Shown piece after piece: positions 55,404 through 64,000 of a stretch of DNA of 64,000 nt (positions are counted from its first letter, which is position 1; every line of letters begins with the position of its first letter). This DNA comes from Brachypterus glaber (lineage: Eukaryota > Arthropoda > Insecta > Coleoptera > Kateretidae): assembly GCA_958510825.1 (NCBI GenBank), contig OY294046.1, positions 49,829,794-49,893,793 on the forward strand, given 5' to 3'. The position numbers were made by a program, and so were the translations under genes. The notes under the pieces are model-generated. The model did no database searches. It was not told the origin of the DNA and saw nothing but the letters and a program-made list of their open reading frames with translations.

Positions 55404-56990
55404 TTAGTAAAAAGTAAAAGGTAAAAGGTAAAAAAGTAAAAAGTAAAAAGTAAAAAGTGAAAAGTGAAAAGTGAAAAGTGAAAAGTGAAAAGTGAAAAGT
55501 GAAAAGTGAAAAGTGAAAAGTGAAAAGTGAAAAGTGAAAAGTGAAAAGTGAAAAGTGAAAAGTGAAAAGTGAAAAGTGAAAAGTGAAAAGTGAAAAGTGA
55601 AAAGTGAAAAGTGAAAAGTGAAAAGTGAAAAGTGAAAAGTGAAAAGTGAAAAGTGAAAAGTGAAAAGTGAAAAGTGAAAAGTGAAAAGTGAAAAGTGAAA
55701 AGTGAAAAGTGAAAAGTGAAAAGTGAAAAGTGAAAAGTGAAAAGTGAAAAGTGAAAAGTGAAAGTGAAAAGTGAAAAGTGAAAAGTGAAAAGTGAAAAGT
55801 GAAAAGTGAAAAGTGAAAAGTGAAAAGTGAAAAGTGAAAAGTGAAAAGTGAAAAGTGAAAAGTGAAAAGTGAAAAGTGAAAAGTGAAAAGTGAAAAGTGA
55901 AAAGTGAAAAGTGAAAAGTGAAAAGTGAAAAGTGAAAAGTGAAAAGTGAAAAGTGAAAAGTAAAAGTAAAAAGTAAAAGTAAAAAGTAAAAAGTAAAAAG
56001 TAAAAAGTAAAAAGTAAAAGTAAAAAGTAAAAAGTAAAAAGTAAAAGTAAAAAGTAAAAGTAAAAAGTAAAAAGTAAAAATTAAAAAGTAAAAAGTAAAA
56101 GTAAAAAGTAAAAAGTAAAAGTAAAAAGTAAAAAGTAAAAAGTAAAAAGTAAAAAGTAAAAAGTAAAAAGTAAAAAGTAAAAAGTAAAAAGTAAAAAGTA
56201 AAAAGTAAAAAGTAAAAGTAAAAAGTAAAAAGTAAAAGTAAAAAGTAAAAAGTAAAAAGTAAAAGTAAAAAGTAAAAAGTAAAAGTAAAAGTAAAAAGTA
56301 AAAAGTAAAAAGTAAAAAGTAAAAAGTAAAAGTAAAAGTAAAAAGTAAAAAGTAAAAGTAAAAGTAAAAGTAAAAGTAAAAAGTAAAAGTAAAAAGTAAA
56401 AAGTAAAAAGTAAAAAGTAAAAAGTAAAAAGTAAAAAGTAAAAAGTAAAAAGTAAAAAGTAAAAAGTAAAAAGTAAAAAGTAAAAAGTAAAAAGTAAAAG
56501 TAAAAAGTAAAAAGTAAAAAGTAAAAAGTAAAAGTAAAAAGTAAAAAGTAAAAAGTAAAAAGTAAAAAGTAAAAAGTAAAAAGTAAAAAGTAAAAAGTAA
56601 AAGTAAAAAGTAAAAGTAAAAAGTAAAAAGTAAAAAGTAAAAAGTAAAAAGTAAAAGTAAAAAGTAAAAAGTAAAAAGTAAAAAGTAAAAGTAAAAAGTA
56701 AAAAGTAAAAAGTAAAAAGTAAAAAGTAAAAGTAAAAAGTAAAAGTAAAAAGTAAAAAGTAAAAGTAAAAAGGTAAAAGTAAAAAGTAAAAAGTAAAAAG
56801 TAAAAAGTAAAAAGTAAAAAGTAAAAAGTAAAAAGTAAAAAGTAAAAAAGTAAAAAGTAAAAAGTAAAAAGTAAAAAGTAAAAAGTAAAAAGTAAAAAGT
56901 AAAAAGTAAAAAGTAAAATGTTAAATGTAAAATGTAAAATGTAAAATGTAAAATGTAAAATGTAAAATGTAAAAAGTAAAAAGCCAAAAG
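55404..56990. repeat. Heptamer arrays GAAAAGT / TAAAAAG
   Basis: Three blocks follow in order. About 55456-55960: roughly 72 GAAAAGT heptamers with one hexamer. About 55961-56917: TAAAAAG heptamers freely mixed with TAAAAG hexamers. About 56918-56970: TAAAATG. The minus-strand open frame across it (Phe/Tyr/Leu/Thr repeats) is an artefact. Confidence 0.95.
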
Positions 56991-57294
56991 CAAAAACTCC
57001 ACCCTAATATGTTTTTAATTATATCATATATCTCCGATTAGAAATCATCTGCTTTTTGATACTTTCATTTTATAAAATGGATGAAATGTGCAATAAAATT
57101 TGCATTTTTTTAAATGTTGTTTTTTTTCCCAGCATATTAAGAAAGTCTTATCTGCATTTTTGTTGTTTTAAGTAAACTGACTTTTTTATTAGGAACGCGT
57201 TTCGTTCGAACGACAACAATTTTGCAAATATTTAAATATTTCCAAGTAAATAAATCTCCCAGAAAAAAAAAAAAAACGGAACCAATATTATTTA

Positions 57295-57642
<348 letters not shown>

Positions 57643-57725
57643 CTATAAAAAAACGTTTGCTTGGAGGATTAATCACTTTAAAAATATATTATACGGTTCT
57701 TTCTTAGTAAGAACAATTTCTTAGT

Positions 57726-58590
57726 AAAAAGGGAAAAAGGGAAAAAGTAAAAAGTAAAAGGTAAAAGGTAAAAGGTAAAAAAGTGAAAAAGTGAAAAAGT
57801 GAAAGAGTGAAAGTGAAAGAGTGAAAGAGTGAAAGTGAAAAAGTGAAAAAGTGAAAGAGTGAAAGATTGAAAGAGTGAAAGAGTGAAAGAGTGAAAGAGT
57901 GAAAGAGTGAAAGAGTGAAAGAGTGAAAGAGTGAAAGAGTGAAAGAGTGAAAGAGTGAAAGAGTGAAAGAGTGAAAGAGTGAAAGAGTGAAAGAGTGAAA
58001 GAGTGAAAGAGTGAAAGAGTGAAAGAGTGAATGAGTGAAAGAGTGAAAGAGTGAAAGAGTGAAAGAGTGAAAGAGTGAAAAGGAAATAAAAGGGAAAAAG
58101 GGAAAAGGGAAAAAGGAAAAAGGGAAAAAAGGAAAAAGGAAAAAATGAAAAAGGAAAAATGAAAAAGGGAAAAAAGGAAAAGGGAAAAAGGGAAAAGGGA
58201 AAAAGGGAAAAGGGAAAAAAGAAAAAGAGGAAAAGGGAAAAACGGAAAAGGAAAAAGGGAAAAAGGGAATAAGGGAAAAAGGGAAAAGGGAAAAAGGGAA
58301 AAAAGAAAAAGAAAAAAGGGAAAAAACGGAAAAGGAAAAAGGGAAAAAGGGAAAAAAGGAAAAAGGGAAAAGGGAAAAAGGGAAAAAGGGAAAAGGGAAA
58401 AGGGAAAAAGGGAAAAGGGAAAAAGGGAAAAGGGAAAAGGGAAAAAGGCAAAAAGGGAAAAGGAAAAAGGGATAAGGGAAAAGGGAAAAGGGAAAAAGGA
58501 AAAAGTGAAAAATAAAAAAGAAAAATGAAAAGAAACTGAAAAGGAAATAAAAGGGAAAAAGGGAAAAGGGAAAAAGGGAAAAGGAAAAAG
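57726..58590. repeat. Purine-rich arrays: GAAAGAGT octamers and GGGAAAAA
   Basis: About 57780-58080 is mainly the octamer GAAAGAGT with early GAAAAAGT variants. About 58081-58590 is GGGAAAAA/GGGAAAA with minor variants, almost purely purine on the plus strand. Long minus-strand frames here (Phe/Pro/Ser-rich) are artefacts. Confidence 0.93.
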
Positions 58591-58755
58591 GGAAAAAGGC
58601 ATAGACAAAGAACATGGATGAGCTGTCATCTCAAGGTTATATACAAATTTACGAGTCCTCCATTTTGATCGGAAGTTACGTCAGAAATCAGCCTGGAAAT
58701 TTAAATTAGTGGGTAAAATGTAAATAAATAACGTGTCACGTAGTTCTTAAACTTC
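58591..58755. other. Unique spacer between oppositely oriented arrays
   Basis: About 165 bp of ordinary sequence (ATGGATGAGCTGTCATCTCA near its start). It separates purine-rich arrays on the left from pyrimidine-rich arrays on the right. No function can be assigned. Confidence 0.6.
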
Positions 58756-59678
58756 TTTTTCCCCTTTTCCCTTTTCAGTTTTTCCTTTTTTATTTTTCCC
58801 TTTTTCCCTTTTCACTTTTTCCCTTTTTCCCTTTTCATTTTTCCCTTTTTCCTTTTTCCCTTTTTCCCTTTTCAGTTTTTCACTTTTTATTTTTCCCTTT
58901 TTGCCCTTTTCCCTTTTCAGTTTTTCCCTTTTTATTTTTCCCTTTTTCCCTTTTCCCTTTTTTCCTTTTCCCTTTTTCCCTTTTTCCCTTTTCCCTTTTT
59001 CCCTTTTTCACTTTTTCACTTTTTCACTTTTTCACTTTTTCACTTTTTCACTTTTTCACTTTTTCACTTTTTCACTTTTTCACTTTTTCACTTTTTCACT
59101 TTTTCACTTTTTCACTTTTTCACTTTTTCACATTTTCACTTGTTCACTTGTTCACTTGTTCACTTGTTCACTTGTTGTTCACTTGTTCACTTGTTCACTT
59201 GTTCACTGGTTCACTTGTTCACTTGTTCACTTGTTCACTTGTTCACTTGTTCACTTGTTCACTTGTTCACTTGTTCACTTGTTCACTTGTTCACTTGTTC
59301 ACTTGTTCACTTGTTCACTTGTTCACTTGTTCACTTGTTCACTTGTTCACTTGTTCACTTGTTCACTTGTTCACTTGTTCACTTGTTCACTTGTTCACTT
59401 GTTCACTTGTTCACTTGTTCACTTGTTCACTTGTTCACTTGTTCACTTTTTCACTTTTTCACTTTTCACTTTTTCACTTTTTCACTTTTTCACTTTTTCA
59501 CTTTTTCACTTTTTCACTTTTTCACTTTTTCACTTTTTCACTTTTTCACTTTTTCACTTTTTCACTTTTTCACTTTTTCACTTTTCACTTTTTCACTTTT
59601 TCACTTTTTCACTTTTTCACTTTTTCACTTTTTCACTTTTTCACTTTTTCACTTTTTTACTTTTTACTTTTTACTTTT
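58756..59678. repeat. Pyrimidine-rich arrays: TTTTTCCC, TTTTTCAC, CACTTGTT
   Basis: In order: CCCTTTTT-type sequence to about 59005, TTTTTCAC octamers to about 59130, about 39 CACTTGTT octamers to about 59447, TTTTTCAC octamers again to about 59655, then TTTTTAC heptamers running into the gap. These are the inverse forms of the words seen at 55404-58590. Plus-strand open frames (Leu/Phe/Thr/His) are artefacts. Confidence 0.93.
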
Positions 59679-59878
59679 NNNNNNNNNNNNNNNNNNNNNN
59701 NNNNNNNNNNNNNNNNNNNNNNNNNNNNNNNNNNNNNNNNNNNNNNNNNNNNNNNNNNNNNNNNNNNNNNNNNNNNNNNNNNNNNNNNNNNNNNNNNNNN
59801 NNNNNNNNNNNNNNNNNNNNNNNNNNNNNNNNNNNNNNNNNNNNNNNNNNNNNNNNNNNNNNNNNNNNNNNNNNNNNN
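59679..59878. other. Assembly gap (200 N)
   Basis: A run of 200 unspecified bases in the middle of the TTTTTAC array. The round number suggests a placeholder, so the true length of the array is unknown. Confidence 0.95.
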
Positions 59879-60952
59879 CTTAAAAAAATAAAAAAGCTAA
59901 AGAAACATATCTTTTTAAAAAATGGCTGTGAGAGGTCACTCTAGATATTTTTCAAAAATTCTGGAAAAATTCAAGGATGATACTCTTACCCCAATAAACA
60001 AATTTAAGGGGTGAGATTTCCAAATTTTTCAATTTGAAATTTCGGTGGGTCACCCTAATATTTATATGACTTATAGTAGAAAAATTATTAGTAGAAAGGT
60101 TACCATACATACAGACCGATAACAGGCTAACAGTAAAAAAAAGTTATTTTCGAGGATTTCTTTTTGCATTCATTATAGGTATTGAAAGTTTCAATTTAAA
60201 ACTATTTTTATATTTATTCTATTACTGTATCTGCAATTAAAAATACTATAAATTTAATACTTTAGATGACTATTAGCTTACTTTATCGTGATTTTCAAAT
60301 TATTCCACAATAATGGTTATATAAACGGTTTATAATAAACCTATACATATCTATCTCTTAAAATTTAATACATGAATAAAAATTAATTGTTCATCATTAC
60401 CATACCCGTTAATTAGCATGTACATATTGTTGTAGCTTTACAAATAATTTGCATCAAGCTTATTATGCCGTCATAATATTAACACCTCTACAGCTAGTCT
60501 TCATTTCACGGCGATGATGAATGATTTTAGTTTATCAAAGAGTTACTATGACCGCCGTAATTTGATTTTTGTGGATGTATCCAACGGCTTCTTCTCATAG
60601 TAAAGTTTATGTTAGGTATGGTGGCGAAGATTCAAATCGAATATAGTAGGTATTGCACCATTAGGACATATTTTAGTCACGAGCGACGTTAACCCCACTT
60701 GTTGAAGTTGAAGAGGGTTCCAGTCAGGGGCGCCCGCATGATTTTTATGGGGGGGTGGCGGCAAGCCTATTCGGCTTAGCAAATTGTCAAGAGGGGGGGG
60801 GGGATTATGATTTTTTTAAATTCTCAAAACATACTATTTAGCGCAGCGTGCGAACATTTATAGAAATCTTAAGGTATCGTATTTTCCAAAATTTCATATG
60901 CACTTATTTAACACTTACCCTCCTTAGACTAAACCAATGATAATTTTTCAAT
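59879..60952. other. AT-rich stretch
   Basis: No gene is recognised. CAGGGGCGCCCGCATGATTT at 60727 followed by G-runs resembles a hAT-type MITE end without an evident partner. Confidence 0.45.
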
Positions 60953-61210
60953 TTAATTGTATTTTTTATATTTGCTATGCCTAAAAAGATGAAAAAATAA
61001 ATAAAAAATAAACATTTTTTTTTTTAGTTTTTGCTCGAGTTTTTGTTTCTTTAAATAGAGTTTCAGGAGAGCTGTATTATACTGAATTAAATTTGCATAT
61101 TTGTTTGCATATATAGAAAGTCTATAAAAGTATTCTGGATTAATATTGCCTTCACAATTGTGAAACCCTGGAGGGTAAGGGTTAATAAAATCTGTTAATA
61201 AATATTTCAC
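60953..61210 (-). CDS. Hypothetical 85-aa frame, possible exon or fragment
   Basis: The translation includes FINPYPPGFHNCEGNINPEY and FYRLSIYANKYANLIQYNTA, then a Lys/Leu/Gln-rich helix-like stretch (LLKLYLKKQKLEQKLKKK) and a low-complexity tail. The helix-rich end recalls the C termini of Myb/SANT- or MADF-type proteins, but there is no diagnostic motif. A polypyrimidine-AG on the minus strand just before GFHNC could be a splice acceptor. It may be chance. Confidence 0.25.
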   Translation of the reverse strand: MKYLLTDFINPYPPGFHNCEGNINPEYFYRLSIYANKYANLIQYNTALLKLYLKKQKLEQKLKKKMFIFYLFFHLFRHSKYKKYN

Positions 61211-64000
61211 CTTACCTTATTGTTAAACCGTTTAGAGCCTATTTTCTAAATACCTTAGACTTTAAAAAATAAATTACTTTATAAATTTTATATAATTTAT
61301 GTCCGGCACTCGAACTCGGCTTGGTAATCATAGTATGGTTCCGCAGGCAAAAATTTTTATAAATTATTTTTCAAACACTTCAGAATTTTCGAAGCAAATA
61401 TTAATTATTTATAAAATATTTTAAATACAGGTTTCTCTTGGATTTGCGTTTTGTGAACATTTTCAGGGCCGCAGGCAAAAAATCCCATGGTACCAGTGTT
61501 GCCAAAAGCTTTACCATGCGACCCAATATGTATGTGCATTATGGTTTTTATTCTTGTACTTCCCAGTTGACTTTGGTACGCTGGATTTTCTTTTCCTTTG
61601 CTAAAAGTCCAAAACTTAAATAAGTGATTCACTTATTGAATAAAGTTAGCAAGCCAATTCCCAAAACAACCATTGCCAATACTACCTAAGAAATAGCTAC
61701 ATCTATTTCCCATTTAGTAGCATAAACAAATAGTTATAGCTAATATCCTAGCTTCAAATTAAATCCTTAAATGTTAAAAACAAAGTAGTGTACTGTCGTC
61801 TAAACATAACAAGAAGGCCGCATCTTGCAATTTGAGTTTTCCACTTTTAGTATCTTTGAACCTTGCTTCAACAAAAAAAATCGTATATTACATTTTAAGA
61901 ATTTTAAAGTGGAGTGGATTTTTTTAAGATTTTGACGGCTGTATTATTGTTATTATTTATAGATGTATGAGACAGTTCATTTAACTCGTCTTCTAGTATA
62001 CTATATTGTTGCATCACTAGGTAGACAACAATTAACATTAATTACACCTCTATACAAATAAAATAATAGATTTTTAATCGAATTACTGTAAAAACGAGAA
62101 GTGCTAAAGCAACATTTGTTACTTATATTTAAATAGCGTTTAATAATAACACAAGGTAACAAGGTTTTTGTTATATATATTTTTTTATTTACCGTAGTAT
62201 GCCAAAAAATATTTTATTCGGTCATTTTACAGACAATCTGCTATTTGGGTTCTGGAAAAAATATTTTCAAAATTTATATTAGGACAAAAGTTCAGTTTTA
62301 AGAAAGTATGCATTTATTTGTTTTCTTAAAAATGAGCTTATTATGACCTTTTGATGATCATCAGCAGGGAAATATTGAGATACAACAGGCCAATTTAAAA
62401 ACGTATCGATAGTCGTCGTGGTAAGGATGGGAAGGCTTAAGAAGTTTTCTGACTGACTAAAGATCCAAACTTACTTTTGAGTTGTAATAGTTTGGAACCG
62501 ATATTATTTAGCTAAAAGGTAAAAATTATCAGTAGTAATATCATAAGTGCATGTTGAATTATCGATAATTTTTTTACTGTATTAAAAAAATATTTTGCTT
62601 GGGAATTGTTTGAGTGCATTTTTCGTGTTACAAAAATTATGTATGCACGAATGGTATTTTAAAAGATTATTTTACAAACAAAATAAGGAAATATATAATT
62701 TTACCATGTTTAATGTTTTTTCATATTTAAATTAAAAATTTAAGAACTAAACAACAATATTACTTTACAACTATAATTAAAACTTTAAATCTCTTTGCCG
62801 CGCTTTTTAAAACCACGATGTTCACTTGTTCGCTAACGTTGCCAAGTCTAAACTTTGCTTGAGGGATATTTTATGCTTGAGATTATTCCAATAAAATAGT
62901 TGTTATCATATATTTTAGCATTTAAATAAAAATCATTGCTGTTTTTGTTTAAAAAGATTAGTAGTCAACTGAAAAGAAATAAAATAACGGTTGTTTCCAC
63001 CCGTAAAAAAACAATTTGGGATCGGTTTATGATATAGTTTGGCAACGCTGTACTGGTACCAGCGCCGTCATTTGATGTTTTGATTTCCGTCATTTAAAAG
63101 AAGTAAATTATTTACTTCTTTACTGTATATATATTTTTAATAAAGAAGTGTTTAAACTAGTTTTGAGTGGCCTGTTTTTAATACTAAGATTCAATTAAAT
63201 AAATTAAAATTTATGAATATCAGTGATTTAAAGCTTTTAAGATGGAAAGTACATAAAATATAATATATTATCTGAAATTAATTAGGGTTTATACCTAGCA
63301 TGTTTTGGTAATAAAATAGGCATTTATATTGCTTATCAATAAAAATAAATCAACAAAAGGTAAGCTTCACAAATTAAAAACACATTTTGCAAAAATATAA
63401 CATTTATTAAGATGACAGTAATTGTCAGTTTCTTGTTTCCATAGTAACCAAGTGATAATTGCAAAAATTATCAGATTCATTTTGATCTGATTGGTCAAGA
63501 AACTAAAAATGCAAGGTTTTGATTGGCCTATATATTGTTTGTGAAACAGTCAAGTGAAAATTTAGTATCGGCACTTTTAGTAAACGTATTAGTAAACTAG
63601 TATAATGAATTTTTTACCCACGAAACTAACTAAGAATTTGACCAATAAAATTTCAGAATTATTTGACACATTTAAGTTCAATGGTTAAATTCTTAGTTAT
63701 CTTAGTGTTAATAATTGGGTAAATCAACCTTAAGTTTTTAATAAAATATTTGCACCTGTTAACATCAATAAACTATTTCTTCATATAACACAATTAAAAT
63801 GCCCCATAAATACTTAGCAAATATAATTAATATATCCGTTCCAAATCGATCATAACTAAAAATATAGTTATTTCAAAGTAAATACAATCTATATAAATTT
63901 TATAATATATATTTTGTATTTACTGTGTCAATTAGGTATCTTTTATTTATATTAATACATGTCGATAATTAAGGAATAACTGTTAATTTAAAAACAAGTA
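61211..64000. other. AT-rich stretch to the window end
   Basis: No coding motif, TIR pair or tandem array is identified. Two overlapping opposite-strand frames at 61405-61632 have no domain support. Confidence 0.45.

Larger units (their letters stand above)
53803..56990. repeat. Tandem segmental duplication, unit 1
   Basis: A ~385-bp leading segment beginning CAAAAACTCCACCCTAATAT, a CAGAG array, a ~145-bp middle segment (AAGAGCAGAATAAAAGAAAC to TTCTTAGTAAGAACAATTTC) and an AAAAGTG-type array. The same order recurs from 56991. The leading segments differ by only a few bases, for example GAACGGGTTTCG against GAACGCGTTTCG. Confidence 0.85.

Noticed and set aside
55404..57002. 532-codon minus-strand frame rich in Phe, Leu, Tyr and Thr
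   Set aside because: Translation of AAAAGT(G/A) satellites; the same applies to frames over 57678-58629 and 58901-59944, the latter also crossing the N gap.

Overview
The window is AT-rich, intron-poor-looking, repeat-dominated DNA from an animal genome, almost certainly an arthropod and most likely an insect. The grounds are a Ty3/gypsy element of the Ulysses/Osvaldo type, truncated non-LTR retrotransposons of arthropod type, many short inverted-repeat elements (MITEs), and dispersed repeats ending in GACAGACGGACA-type tracts. I cannot name the species. I find no confident host protein-coding gene, tRNA, rRNA or CRISPR array; the only long open frame with a clear function is the retrotransposon polyprotein.

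Layout. 1-535: a dispersed repeat (second copy at 52573-53075). 559-10757: a complete minus-strand LTR retrotransposon with two 2127-bp LTRs in which I see no differences, a 4-bp target duplication (AAGC), a tRNA-Lys-type primer site, a polypurine tract and one intact 1602-residue Gag-Pol frame. 11220-12501: a 5'-truncated LINE with a perfect 17-bp target duplication, itself carrying a 126-bp insertion. 12531-21900: a layered set of inverted-repeat elements (Tc1/mariner-like, PIF/Harbinger-like, CACTG-type), another LINE tail (15655-16073) and family-A repeats. 23468-27578: three terminal-inverted-repeat elements in a row, the first a 1.37-kb foldback. 28615-29640: a six-unit tandem array. 34000-44500: tandem family-B repeats, nested MITEs, an RNase H pseudogene, a hairpin-armed foldback and a broken hAT-like transposase. 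44520-52500: more family-A copies, a GGCACTAAC cluster and several inverted repeats. 53270-59678: a simple-sequence locus with 214 uninterrupted copies of CAGAG, a second array of 39 copies, and 6-, 7- and 8-bp AAAAGTG-related arrays, arranged as a tandem segmental duplication followed by an oppositely oriented pyrimidine-rich block that runs into a 200-N assembly gap. 59879-64000: AT-rich sequence with only one weak open frame.

How it works together. Only the LTR retrotransposon looks capable of its own expression; the other mobile elements are non-autonomous or truncated and would depend on enzymes encoded elsewhere. The most unusual material is (i) the expanded pentamer/heptamer/octamer locus, and (ii) repeats with different flanks that share one short core (GTTCTTGAGTTATCGTG followed by GACAGACA), all eight copies lying in the same orientation.
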